Source of the DNA: Halicephalobus mephisto
Taxonomy: Eukaryota; Nematoda; Chromadorea; Rhabditida; Panagrolaimidae
DNA length: 64,000 bases
Assembly (NCBI GenBank): GCA_009193035.1
Contig: SWDT01000248.1
Location: forward strand, 186,001 to 250,000
Direction of reading: 5' to 3'
The notes under the pieces are model-generated. The model saw only the letters and a program-made list of their open reading frames with translations, was not told the DNA's origin and made no database searches. Of this stretch, positions 9,938 to 21,192 are shown piece after piece (within the stretch, counting starts at the first letter, position 1; every line of letters begins with the position of its first letter). The translations under genes were made by a program, and so were the position numbers.

Positions 9938-12525
9938 AAATTAAAATTCTACTTTTTTAAACAAATTTAACAAAAAAATAATAATTTTTTAAATAAAATT
10001 ATTAAAAAAAATGAAAAAATAATAATTTTTTAAATAAAATTATTAAAAAAATGAAAAAATAATAATTTTTTAAATAAATTTAATTTAAAAAATTAAAAAA
10101 TAATACTTTTTTAAACAAGTTTAATAAAAAAATGAAAAAATAATAATTTTTTAAATAAATTTAATAAAAAAAGTCAAAAAATAATACTTTTTTAAATAAA
10201 TTTAATAAAAATTAGAAAATTTTTTACATTTTTTTAAATTTTTTATTTTCTTAAATTCATATATTTTAATTAAAATTTGAAATTTTCGAAATCGCGTGTT
10301 TGAAAATAAATTTCGAAATTTTTTTATAAATAAATTTTGCAAGTGAAGGATAAATAATTAGTTATTCACAAACATAAGTTAAAAAAGAAACATCAAAGTT
10401 CGAGTTTAAATCCGGTCTTCTGGAAGAAATTTTATAAATATTAAAAAAATTATTTCGAAATTACTCTAAATGTAAATTTTTTGAATTTTTTTAAAATTTA
10501 TTTTTAAAGATTTTTGAAAATTTATATTTTTTGAGAAATTTAAAATTATAAAATTTATAATTGTTTTCAGAATTTTGGAATCTTTTGGAAAATTCTAAAA
10601 AACTACAAAATTCTAAAAATTATGAAATTCCAAAGAACATTAAAAAATTTAAAAGAATTTTAATAAATTTTGGAAGATTTTTTAAATTTCCAATATCGAA
10701 AAATTTAAAAATTTCTACAGTATTCTAATCAATTTTGAAATTTTTTATTTTTGGTTGAAATTCGAAAATTTTAAAAATTAAATTGTTTTAAATTTTTAAG
10801 TTTTTAAAAAATTTCGAAATTTAGAAAAAAATCGCGAGTGGATTTCGGACAAGTTTTCCATTTTTACAAAATTCTCTCACTTTTGGCAGGAATTCAAAAA
10901 TTATATTTTTACAAAACTTAAAAATACTTTTTTTCGACATTTTTTAATAAGAATATTTATAATTTTCTAAAAATTTAAAAATCACGATTTTTTAAAAATT
11001 TATTTTTTCGCGGGAAGATTTAAAAATTTCTAAATTATAAAATTTATGATGATAAAAATTATTTTTTAAATTATAAAATTTACATAACAAAAGTTATTTT
11101 CTAAATTATAGAATTTATAATAAAAATTATTTTTTAAATTATAGAATTTATAATAAAAATTATTTTTTAAATTATAGAATTTATGATAATAAAAATTATT
11201 TTTTAAATTATAAAATTTATGATAATAAAAATGTGATTATTGCCAGAGGCAAAACGAAAGAAGAACGAGAGACGGATCGCGGCAATGATCGACGAAAACG
11301 TGAAAGAATGTCCATCGAGACGACGCCACCCTCTCTCATAGGTCGATCAAAACTGGCCAAATAACATAGAACAGTTGCCTCAGGCATCCACCTTCTTTTC
11401 TTAAAAATCTGAGCTCAACATTACATCTCAAATATCTTTTGGATTATCATGAACAATTTGTTCGCATCCGGCAACGTTAGGTGATACTGACAAATTTTTT
11501 AAATTTTTTTCAAATATTTCATCAAAAAGTGCAATTTTTGTTGAAAGGTGTCAAAAATCGTCAATTTTAAATTTTTTGAATATGACACTTTTTGCAGACG
11601 GGCCAAATTGATATTTTTTAAAAATATCCAGAAATACCCAAAAATGATTGTTTTTCGATCATTTTATTATAAAAATAAAAAAAAATAAAGAAAAAAATTA
11701 AAATTTTTAAATTTAAAAAAATCACCAGATTTGTCACTTTTATAAAGTTTCTTCACTTTTGGCGGGAATTCAAAAATTTACAAAAAAATCATTTTTTTGA
11801 AATTGTCTAAACACGAATTTTCAGATTTATAGAAATTTAAACAAAATTAAATTTAATAAAAATTATTAAATTTATTATTTTTATAAATTTTCCATTTTTA
11901 GCGGGAATTCAAAAATTTACAAAAAAATCATTTTTATAAAAAAATAAAAATATTTAAAAATTTTTCAATAAGAATTTTTGGAATTTAGGTAAAAAACAAA
12001 AAAAGTCGATTGCAGCAGATTTTCCGCTTTCATAAATCTTTTTTTCTGCGAAAATTTTAAAATTAAAAAAATTACACTATAATGAAAATCAGAAATAAAA
12101 TTTTTATGAAATTTCTTCAAAGAAATTTTTTAGGATTTTCTAAAAAAATAAAATTTAAACAGAAAATAATCGACTTTAGTAAAATTGGCAAATTTACCAT
12201 TTTTTTATTTTTATAAAATTTCCTACGTAAGAATTCAGAATTTTTTAAATTATTATTTAACCCTTGGATTAAGAGGAATTTTCTATACATTTATTTACAT
12301 ACCTTGAAAGACCAATTTTTTAAAAGTTTTTCTAGAATTTCGCAACTTTCATTAAGATGAATAAAGTAACAAAAAATCAGCTTCATAACTTATCATTAAG
12401 TATCCGAAAAATTGGCATAAAGGTATCTTTGGGGTTGTGAAGAGAACTACGAATTCTACTTTTTCCACTGGTCGTGGCCAGATATTGAAAGTAGCGATTC
12501 ACCGCAAAGCAAAAACGCAAAAAAA
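9938..12525. other. 2.6-kb AT-rich spacer
   Basis: Mostly A/T runs and short tandem units (TAATTTTTTAAATAAATTT at 9970-10210; TTTTTTAAATTATAGAATT at 11040-11230). Single copies of the dispersed GCGGGAATTC family lie near 10850, 11750, 11890 and 12190. A balanced patch at 11235-11480 has no frame I can support. Confidence 0.6.
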
Positions 12526-12795
12526 TTACCACTTAAAAAATATAATAATAATAACTACAAAAGTTTTTCCGCCCACGTGGTTTCTTTCGTTGTAAAACCC
12601 TTCTTTCTCCGTTTTTTCTCCTTTACGTGGGTGTGGAACACTTATTTTTTTGGCCTTCTCTTTATTTCCTATTCCTCTTTTTTTACCTTCGATTCTATCG
12701 ACACTCTTGAATGATTTTTTCGGTCCTTTTTCTGATATTGTTTCTTTCTTTGATGAGTGCGTCTTAGTCGTTTGTAGCCAGATTGCGGCTGGCAA
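12526..12795 (-). other. Lysine-rich open frame, probably noncoding
   Basis: An 89-codon minus-strand frame running up to the tRNA-like element. It is rich in Lys, Glu and Gly with an Ile/Phe run at the end. No start context, splice signals or known motif support it. The region between 12400 and 12800 is less AT-rich than its surroundings and may be old transposon sequence. Confidence 0.2.
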
Positions 12796-12810
12796 GGCCT
12801 GGATCTGCAG

Positions 12811-12883
12811 TCTTCGGGTCAGGACTCGAACCTGGGTCTCATGAATTTCACGTCATGTGTATTAACCGCTGTAGTACCCGAAG
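12811..12883 (-). tRNA. tRNA-like gene or tRNA pseudogene
   Basis: A 73-nt cloverleaf-like sequence on the minus strand. The acceptor stem is a perfect 7 bp (CTTCGGG with CCCGAAG) and extends to 10 bp with flanking bases. The B box GGTTCGAGTCC matches consensus exactly. The A-box region (TACTACAGCGGTTAA) is close to TRGCNNAGYNGG. The anticodon stem CATGA/TCATG encloses an 8-base loop (CGTGAAAT) instead of 7, so the anticodon cannot be assigned (GAA or TGA are possible). The D stem is weak. These flaws suggest a decayed tRNA or tRNA-derived element. Confidence 0.5.
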
Positions 12884-13193
12884 ACCCAAAAATCTGCTAT
12901 TTTTTATTCTATTTTTTTATATAAATAAATAGTACAAATATTAAAAGAAATTTGCATAGGAAAATTAATTGATATTCTTCTCCCAAGTTAGATTGATAAA
13001 TTACTGAAAAAAATACGAAATGAAATGAAACAAAAATTTAATAAAATAAAACGAAAATTTGTGTGAAGGAGAATTGATTTCAATTACGGAATTTGTCAGT
13101 TTATTTTTTAGAAATGTTGATGTTGAAGATGAATCTTAAACCATTAACAAATTTTGACATTATATCTAATAAATGAATTGAAAATAGAAATTT

Positions 13194-13556
13194 TTGGAGG
13201 ATACCCATTGCAGATTCATTGATGTTCAACCTGCCATCAAACTGTTCGTGATATCAATTTACGAAAATGTGATATGTATAATCAACAAGTCCACAATAAT
13301 CACAGATTTTCGACATATTTATGGAACATGTTTCCAGGAAGCATTGGTTCCATCACTGTCTTCCAAGAAACGGTCACAGACAGACAAATCACCTTCATCA
13401 GGTGTTTGTCACCTTTGTCCAGATAGAGTAATTGTTCACACTACTTGTCTAATTTGCAGGAATTTTACTTATGCTAATCATCTGTCTGGGAGAAGTTCAA
13501 CATCCTTACGCTGTGGAAGTTGTCGTGTTGGAGGTAAGCGACAGAAACGTAATTGA
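13194..13556 (+). mobile_element. Possible piggyBac-like transposase C-terminal remnant
   Basis: A 120-codon frame whose last 60 residues carry a cysteine-rich domain: CHLC, nine residues, CLIC, then RNFTYANH, and a final CGSC followed by basic residues. The C-x2-C-x4-(C)-x2-H spacing is that of the piggyBac C-terminal zinc-binding domain, with Tyr where the third Cys is expected. It is preceded by a Ser/Lys-rich linker as in that family. No DDD catalytic core is present nearby, so this is at most a fragment. A chance zinc-finger-like protein is the alternative. Confidence 0.35.
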
Positions 13557-13920
13557 ATGAATTTATCATTAGATTATACAGATAAACTTTAAACTGTCAC
13601 TTAACATCAAGAAAAGACAAAAAGTTGGTAGTGAACAAATTTAAGAGCGAAACTTTAAAGAGGAAAAATTAATTTCTCTTCAAAAGAAAAGTGAGGAACA
13701 CCTTAATCTGTCATTGTGAGAATATGTAATCTGTGCTGCTCTACGACATATCAAAAGCTCATATCTTAATGGATATGTGGAAAGATTTTCTTCAAATATA
13801 AAAGACGTTAAGGGTAATGAATAAGATATCATATCTTGGTTCAGAAATGGCATAAGCATATGGTTTAGCCCTCATTTGATAGAGAATTAAGAGTACTTTA
13901 TATTCCACAAATTAACAAAG

Positions 13921-14830
13921 TCCGCGACATAATTATAAGTAGTTACGGTTTTTCATATATGGAGTATGTATTCACATGAGTTCTTGTCATGATATGGTAG
14001 AACACAATTATCAGTAAAACAAAAGAAAAATTAGAAGGTGTTTCGTAAATATGCGAGAAAATTTTAAAATTTCAATATTTGGTGCAAACTACTGCGACAT
14101 AATTATAAGTGGTTATTATTTTTTGCGTGAATCTGGTTATTTTCGTCTATTATTGCTACTATATCATGCCTCGTGGAGAGCATTTCATTGACTATGGGAA
14201 AGGATATATTGCCTCTGCTCGAAAAGCTGAAAAAACGAGTACATCAATTGTCAAAGAATTTGAACGATCAGAAACCAGAATCTCACAGATGTGTAATTAG
14301 GAGGAGTATAAGAAGAGCTCTGAACGTCTACAGAAGCTTAGTGCAAAATATCGATGAAGAATTTTAAGGAAAGCATCAAATTCAATGAAGTCAGCAAGGG
14401 ATATTCGAAATGAATGTGAAGTCAATGTTTCTGTACGAACGATTAATAAAATCATTAGCGAGGCACCACATCTCAAATTGAGAAAATTGAAGACAGTCCC
14501 GAAGATACTATCTATTGATCAGAAAAAAGGCTTGAATTCGCAAGAATCCACTTGAACCGAGATTGGATACACGTAAGTTTAATTTACGTTCATAGTTCAT
14601 TTAATTTTTTGCTTTCTAGATCATTTTTTCTGATGAAAAAATTTAGTCTTGATGGCCCCGGCAGTTACAGATACTATTGGCATGATTTGAGGAAAGAACC
14701 CCAGTATTTCTCTAAAAGGAACTTTGGTGGTGGTTCCATCATGGTATAAGGACTTTCTCTCAACTTGGAAAGTTGGAAATCGGTTTTATATCCTCTAGAA
14801 TGAATAGCAGAAATTACTAACATTTTTTGA
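13921..14830 (+). mobile_element. Decayed Tc3-like (Tc1/mariner) transposon
   Basis: From the ATG at 14167 the sequence encodes MPRGEHFIDYGKGYI, then in shifted frames SARDIRNECEVNVSVRTI, then EFARIHLNRDWIH. After a 55-bp GT-AG intron at about 14573-14619 it encodes IIFSDEKKFSLDGPGSYRYY, WHDLR and GGGSIMV. This is the order of a Tc3 transposase: N-terminal HTH, second HTH, then the first catalytic Asp in FSDEKKF. At least two frameshifts and stops break it, and the 3' catalytic part is lost after about 14830, so it is inactive. CGACATAATTATAAGT occurs twice on the 5' side (about 13924 and 14096) and is probably the terminal repeat. The intron inside the catalytic domain matches the habit of worm Tc elements. 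Confidence 0.8.
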
Positions 14831-15463
14831 GGAAAAGCTGTTGCCGTTCAGGAATCTTCGGGAATTTTTTAAAATTTCGAGTGAATTTTTGGAATTTTCT
14901 AGAATTATGACAAAAGTTGGAATTTCCTAGAATCTCATAGAAACTTTTTGAATTTTTTAGAATTTTTTGAAAGCCTGTGAAAACTTCCAGAATCTCAAAA
15001 TCCCTTAAATTTCCTAAAATATCGATTAAATTTTCGAATTATTTTAAAATTTGCAAAATCTCTTAAAATTTATCAAATTTAGAATTCAAAAAAATCTCTG
15101 AAATTTTATATTTTTGCAGAAAATTTCGAAAATCAGAAATTTTTAGAAATTTTCAGAATCAATTGTAAATATTTAAAACATTTCAAAATTATTTAAAATT
15201 TAATAAAAATCTTTAAAATTATTTAAAACATTTCAAAATTATTTAAAATTTCTAAAATTATTTAAAATTTAATAAAAATCTTTAAAATTATTTAAAATTC
15301 AAAAAGCCCATCTAGAGATCATTTTTAAAAAATTTTAATTTTCAATAAAAATATAATTTTAAAACTTTGTAGGATTGATCAAAAATATTTAAAAATTTTT
15401 TTAATTTTTTGAAGATCACTTTTTATAAAAACAATTATTGCAAAAGTTATTTAATTTTTGTTT
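14831..15463. other. AT-rich spacer
   Basis: Between the Tc3-like remnant and the nuclear receptor. It consists of AT-rich words such as GAATTTTTTAGAATTTT and AAAATTATTTAAAATTT in short tandem runs. No gene seen. Confidence 0.6.
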
Positions 15464-15464
15464 T

Positions 15465-15677
15465 AGAGGAGAGATTATTCAAAATACAAGGGATCAAATA
15501 CCAATATTCACTGTTTTGTTCGTTATCTGTAAATGTGGTTCAAAAAAAGCAAGGTTGTGCGCACGGCGAATATATATTACGTGTATTCAGCGTTCTGGTC
15601 CGTTCTGTCGTGGCAGCACAGGAAGAACAAACGAACGAGCTCATAGTGACATATGGAGAACTTGCTCTTTTCCGTCA
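15465..15677 (+). other. Possible 5' exon of the nuclear receptor gene
   Basis: Balanced-composition block bounded by an acceptor-like ttttgttttag and a donor-like tcag|gttggt. In one frame it is open throughout and joins in phase to the exon at 15847, just upstream of the chosen receptor start. It could be an N-terminal extension or a 5' UTR exon. No initiating ATG is evident upstream. Confidence 0.35.
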
Positions 15678-15863
15678 GGTTGGTTTTATGTTGCTGTTTT
15701 TCGTTAAAAATTTACCTTTTAAACATGTCTAATTCCTAAAATCCTACATTACACGATTATTAAAGTTATTAATTGAAAAATGTTTAAAAACGTGATTTTT
15801 TTTAAATTTTCATATATCGATAAATTTTTATTTTTTTTGTTTTCAGTGGATTTAACTTATGAA

Positions 15864-18048
15864 ATGTCTTCAAACATGCCTTCTGTCTCGAGGAACGGCT
15901 CCGGAGAACCCGAGCTTTGTCTAGTTTGTGAGTTTTTAAAAGTTTTCATATATGAATGTGATCTTCAGGCAACGACGTCTCCACCGGGTACCACTACAAC
16001 ACCCCCAGTTGCAATGGATGGTGAAAAATAACTCTAAATTTCGTACTTAATTAATTAATTAATTTCAGTAAAACATTTTTTCGAAGAACAATTATGAAAA
16101 AACAAACGTTTGTGTGTCAATACGAAGGCAAATGTGTCATCGACAAAAGTATAATTTAAAATTAAACATTTTAAAAAAAAATTATTTTAGGTATTAGATG
16201 TGCTTGTCGTCATTGTAGATTTCAAAAGTGTCTAGCTGTAGGGATGGACCCTAAGGCTATCCAGCAGAACCGGGACCCCATAGGGTACACCAAGAGGACC
16301 CGCAGGTACCCCGCGATCAAATCCGTCGCTGCGGTCACCCCGGTTCTTCCGAGTTCCATTTCTAACGGAAACAAGGCTCCTTCCATCGACAGCAATGATC
16401 CCTGGTCTCCAGAACAACAAGCAGAAGATATACTGCTCCAGAATCTGATGGAAGTCGAAACTCATATTGAAAAAATCAGAAATTCACATATGGTTATGCA
16501 ACAATCCCTCATTGAAGCTGTTCTTTCACCAAGTATTTTCGATAATCCTGAATTTCTGAAGTTACAAGCTGAATCGAAGCATTCTATGGAAATTCTGAGG
16601 CCGGCGACGCAGAACGACTACCACTACTGGCACGAGCGGGAATGGGCAATAATGATCGAATGGGCAAAAACCATTCCAGTTTACAACAAATTAGACTTGA
16701 ACGATAAATTAGCTCTCCTGAGGCATTCGGCTTTCCCATATCCGTCGTTAATCCAATGTTTTTACACTCCAGACAAAGGTCCGGACGTGATAGTGTTTCC
16801 TAACGGAGCTTTCTTCGACAAAAGTCCCGAACCAAACAGGTACAGTATAATTGGCAAATTTTTTATGTAAATTAAGGATTGTAGACCTGCGGGATTCCAA
16901 AGGAAGAAACATCAGATGCTCGATAACCTACTGAAGCCGATGAGGAAGTTGAACATCGACATAAACGAATTCGCCGCAGCAAAAGCTATATTTTTTCTAA
17001 ATCCAGGTTAGTTATTTCGTTTTTTTGAATTACGAAATTAAATCTTTTTTCATTAAGTACTTGTGAGTTTTAGAGCATTTATTTATGTTTTCATATATGA
17101 AAATTAACTTCAAGTTTAAACAGGGGTCGTGTACCCTATTTTTTCCAATTTTAGAGTTCTTAAATTTCAGTAGAATTTATTTCCAAAAAATTAATTTATT
17201 TAATTTCTGAAATTTCTGATTTTTAAAATTTTTATTCTGTGAAAGTAGATATATGATTATGTATCCGTTTTCTCCAATTTTAGAGTTCTTAAATTCCAGT
17301 AGAATTTATTTCCAAAAACATTTATTCAAAAAACATCAAATTAAATTTATTTTTAATTTCTATAATAGTAATGTAATTTTTTTGTAAATAAATTTAATTT
17401 TGCTTTTATAATGAAAAATTTATTGAATGAATTTAATTTTTACTTTCATAATAATAATATAAATTTCTTTTCAAAACACATTTATTTTTCATTTCTATAA
17501 TAATAATATAAATTTTCTGAGTAAATTTAATTTTTACTTTCATAATTATAATGAAAAATTCTTTTCAAAACAAATTTACTTTTTATTTTTATAGTAATAA
17601 TATAAATTTTTCGAGTAAATTTACTTCTATAATAGTAATGTAAATTTTTTGAGCAAATTTATTTTTATAATAATGTAAATTTTTTGGTTAATTTTATTTT
17701 TATAATAATGTAAATTTTTCAGATGCAGATGACTTAAATCCTCAAATACGATCTCAGATTTCCGAAGGTAGGTCTGCGATAACTAATGCTCTCTATCGAT
17801 ATATGGTCAAAAAACGTGGAAATGATGAAGCTGCTGATAGATTTGGAAAATTACTTCTTTTGGGTACTGTAATTGCGACAATGGCAGTAGAAATGAAAGA
17901 AGCAGTTGTAGTTGCAGATTTTTTTGAACAAATAACTTTTTCACCATTTGCGAAACAACTGTTATTTGGAATCAATGATGAAATGACGATAAAAGAATCA
18001 TCTTCGCCTGTGGATCAATTTGGTCCAAGATTGAATTATAAATTATGA
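15864..18048 (+). CDS. Nuclear hormone receptor
   Basis: Six exons (15864-15927, 15969-16020, 16069-16148, 16191-16839, 16885-17006, 17723-18048) join in phase to 430 residues. The DNA-binding domain starts near residue 19: CLVCGNDVSTGYHYN, then the recognition helix CNGCKTFFRRT. The second zinc module is complete (CQYEGKC, nine residues, CRHC, RFQKCL). After a hinge rich in Ser/Pro, the ligand-binding domain contains the helix-3 region REWAIMIEWAKTIPVYNKLD and DKLALLRHSAF. The C-terminal helix 10-12 part is short. The CNGCKTFF P-box is of the expanded nematode NHR type, so a specific orthologue is not named. It acts as a nuclear ligand-regulated transcription factor; ligand unknown. Start chosen at the first in-frame ATG after the acceptor at 15846; an upstream exon may extend it. 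Confidence 0.9.
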
Positions 18049-18269
18049 CGTCATTATTGAAGAAATAATTACTCTACCTCAAATGGTCAATTTATAGTGT
18101 ATTTTGTAGCCATCTATTTTCGGGTTGAAATTTATTCAGATTTTTATCAATATTGAGGTTTATTAAGAAATCGACATCAATTTTTTAATAATTGACCATC
18201 TTGCTAGAATACTGCAAGATGAAAATTTTACTTTGATTTCAAAGTTGTAAATTTGAATACAGTAATATT

Positions 18270-18600
18270 GACTGATCTGCATAAATGTTGCGAGCAACTT
18301 GCAGATTTTATTTCGATTTTTACTTTGAAGTCCATTTTGGTTTTAATTTTTGAGATCGATTTTGACTTTGAAGTTAATTTTGATTTTAAAATTGATTTTA
18401 ATTTTAAAATTGATTTTGACTTTGAAGTTAATTTTGTTTTTAAAATTGATTTTAATTTTGAGATTAATTTTAATTTTAAAACCGATTTTGACTTTGAAGT
18501 TAATTTTGATTTTAAAATTGATTTTAAAGTGGATTTTACTTTTATATCGATGTTTTTTGACTTTGATGTCGATCTCTATATAAACCTTACTGGAGATCAA
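18270..18600. repeat. GAGCAAC core plus TTTGACTTTGAAGTT array
   Basis: Starts with TGTTGCGAGCAACTTGCAG (the core seen at 4440-4770, reversed). About 250 bases of GATTTTGACTTTGAAGTTAA and GATTTTAAAATTGATTTT units follow, in an 18-base rhythm. Long open frames on both strands reflect the unit length being a multiple of three. It lies between two convergent genes. Confidence 0.8.
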
Positions 18601-18753
18601 ATATTGTGATGTAAAAATAATCTCGATTTTGTTTGTGATGAATTTGAAGATTGTTATAGAAAGTAAAGAGTTGTAGATGAATTTATTTTGTTTTTATTAG
18701 TGAAAAAATTGCATGTTGAAAATTAAAAAATATTTTTTTAAATTTAAAAATTT

Positions 18754-20749
18754 TCAATCATCAGAATCCAAATCGATGATCGGGGGCTGGATGTCTTTCG
18801 TAAAATCCCAATTTTTACGAATAAATTTTTCGGAATTTTTTATATTTTTAAAAATTTCATTTTTATTTTGTTTTTTTCGATCGTAGTCTTCCGGGGGAAC
18901 GTAGCAGACGGGAGAGTAACACTTGCAGGACACTTTGAAGTAGTAAAAGTAATTACTACCGTAATCAACAGTAAGTTCTTCTCCTGGGAGGATATTCCTG
19001 AGGGCGATTAGGATAATCCTAGGAAGAGGACAAAGATTTCCCTTGGGTATCGCGTTGTAGACCCTTATCCCGGCCATGTTCGGAAAACACGAATGATTCA
19101 AAAATCTGGCTATGTTTCCGAACTCGTGAGAATCGATAATAATGGATTGTCTGTCCTTGTTCTAAAATAATTATTGTAAAAATTAAAAACATAAAACTGT
19201 CTCGAAGGGAATTCCTAAAAATTACAGTAATCTACTTGAGAATTTTGATTTTTCGTATTTCGCAATCACTCATACCGTAGTCAAAAAACAAATTTTTCTA
19301 CAAAATGGTCCCGACGTGAGTTTTTAGATCTTCTTAGAAACTACAGTAACCTACTTGGGAGTTTTAATTTTTGTGAGTATTCATACTGTAATCAAGAAAG
19401 AATTTTTCCAATGAAATGGTCCCGACGCGAATTTTTAAAACTTTTTAGAAACTAGGAGCGATTGCCTGAAAATCAGGGACGTGGGATACTGTAGGATATA
19501 AGTGAAGTTTTTTGTTGTGGTATGTTGAAACTTATTATGTGGATATTGGGACAAAAACTAGACTAGAAAGGACCTGAAATGATTGCCTGAAAATCAGGGA
19601 CGTGGGATACTGTAGGACGTGAACAAGATTCTCGATTGTATTGTGCAGGGGGAAATACGTAAATTATATCCTTGTCTTATTGTTATAATAATGATTATTG
19701 TGCTATTTTTGTTTTCTATCCTAACACATCCTAAAAATCATAACTATTTTTATAATTATTCTCAATTATTTTTTTAAAGTAAATTTGGAAAATTCTTACA
19801 TATCTGAAAACGGTGTACTGGTAGATGCTTTGTGAATTTTGCTCTGCAGAATGCCGAACTTCCCCGATGTACTCGCAGACGGGCATCCCGAGCGCTATAG
19901 GTTGATCCGCGACCAATCCGAATCCCCTCTCACCAGTGTGCTTGAGAATCAGCCGTTTCGCGACGCATCCGTTGAGGATCCTTCTTTTGCACTTCGCTCG
20001 ACAGCCACAATGCTGACCACATTCGACGTATTTATCAGTATACATATGATACATCTTAGGCATAGCAATTAATCTTTCCTAAACCACCATATATCACTTT
20101 TAAAAGTACTTTTTATATATCAATTTTAAAAATAACAATATATCGCTTTTAAAAGTAATTTTTATATATCAATTTTTAAAGTTTTTATATATCAATTTTT
20201 TAGATTTTTATATATCGAATTCCCTAAATTATTGTTGTATGTCAATTTTTAAAGTTTTTATATAACTTTTTCCTAAATTATCACTATATATCACTTTTAT
20301 ATTAATTTTTAAAGTTTTTATATCACTTTTTCTAAATTATTAAATGTAATTTTTGAAAATTTTACATCTTACTTTTTAAAATTATTGTATTTTTTAAAAT
20401 TATTATAACAATTTTTTTAGGTTTTACATATCAAAGAAAGTTAAACAAGTACCTGAGGATTGAAAACAACACTGGACTGGATTTCACATGGACATGTTTC
20501 GGGTTCACATACATCGTTACATTGACATCCTTTTTTTTCCTGATGATGTCCGACTAACGACAAGACTTTGGCTGTGAATTTATTTTTCATCATGTAACAG
20601 AAATTTCTGGAAATTGTGATTTTTTAAACTTTAAAAACTTACTTAGGAATATCGCCATTGACGTCATTAACGACAGGAATTGGGGCGTTTTCTGCTCCTT
20701 TACTGATGTCTTCTATGATGATCTTGTGGTTCTTTACGGTAGAATCCAT
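18754..20749 (-). CDS. SUV39-like histone H3K9 methyltransferase (pre-SET, SET, post-SET)
   Basis: Four exons on the minus strand (20749-20643, 20606-20453, 20078-19800, 19161-18754), in phase, 315 residues. It has no chromodomain. The pre-SET region holds a zinc-binding Cys cluster (GCQCNDVCEPETCPC, later CGQHCGCRAKC). The SET domain follows with GERGFGLVADQPI, CEYIGEV, RFLNHSCFPN (cofactor and knot region) and LPGEELTVDYG. The post-SET CKCYSPVC is present. This matches SUV39/G9a-type enzymes that put methyl groups on H3 Lys9 for heterochromatin. The C-terminus has an acidic tail (DLDSDD). Worms have many such genes, so I give no symbol. The third intron carries repeats of the CAGGGACGTGGG family. 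It is divergent from the DNTTIP1 homologue. Confidence 0.9.
19440..19640. repeat. Two copies of CAGGGACGTGGGATACTGTAGG repeat
   Basis: Two ~120-bp units in intron 3 of the SET gene, each with GATTGCCTGAAAATCAGGGA followed by CGTGGGATACTGTAGG. Three further copies lie at 47080-47400. Confidence 0.85.
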
Positions 20750-21192
20750 GTTGTTAAGAAATTTGATTTTTTAGGATTCTAAAAATTTCCGCATTTAATC
20801 AATTTTCGCGTTTTTATTAATATTTTTACGTCAATCATGTTATTATCTACTGTAGAAGCTATATTTGCATATATTGATATATGAAATTACAAAATCAAGC
20901 TTTCAAAAATTAAATTTTAAAAATTCTCAAATTTACTCAATTTTCGCGTTTTTTGTTGATGTTTTTTATATTAATCTTGCAGTTATTTATGATAGGAATA
21001 ATATTTATAAAAAATAATGAAATTGGAATTTTCCGAAAATAAAATTTTTAATTTTAAAAATCCTCAAATTTGGAAAATCAACACTCGCGCGGATTTTTTC
21101 TTTTCGAGACCAGAAGTCATTGGAGTAAGTACCACGTGCTCTTGTTGTTACTTTTTTGTTTATTTCGGTTCTTTGAAAATTTCGTTGATATT
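20750..21192. promoter_or_regulatory. Divergent promoter region, SET gene and DNTTIP1 homologue
   Basis: 443 bases separate the two start codons. The right part (about 21016-21122) looks like a 5' UTR exon of the DNTTIP1 gene, ending in a good donor (ttgga|gtaagt). AT-rich CATATATTGATATATG palindromes lie near 20865. No TATA box in a convincing position. Confidence 0.45.

Noticed and set aside
18253..18609. 118-codon frame of FDFEVNFDFKID repeats
   Set aside because: Open on both strands because of an 18-base repeat; the same array type sits in introns of two genes, so it is satellite-like DNA and not a protein gene.
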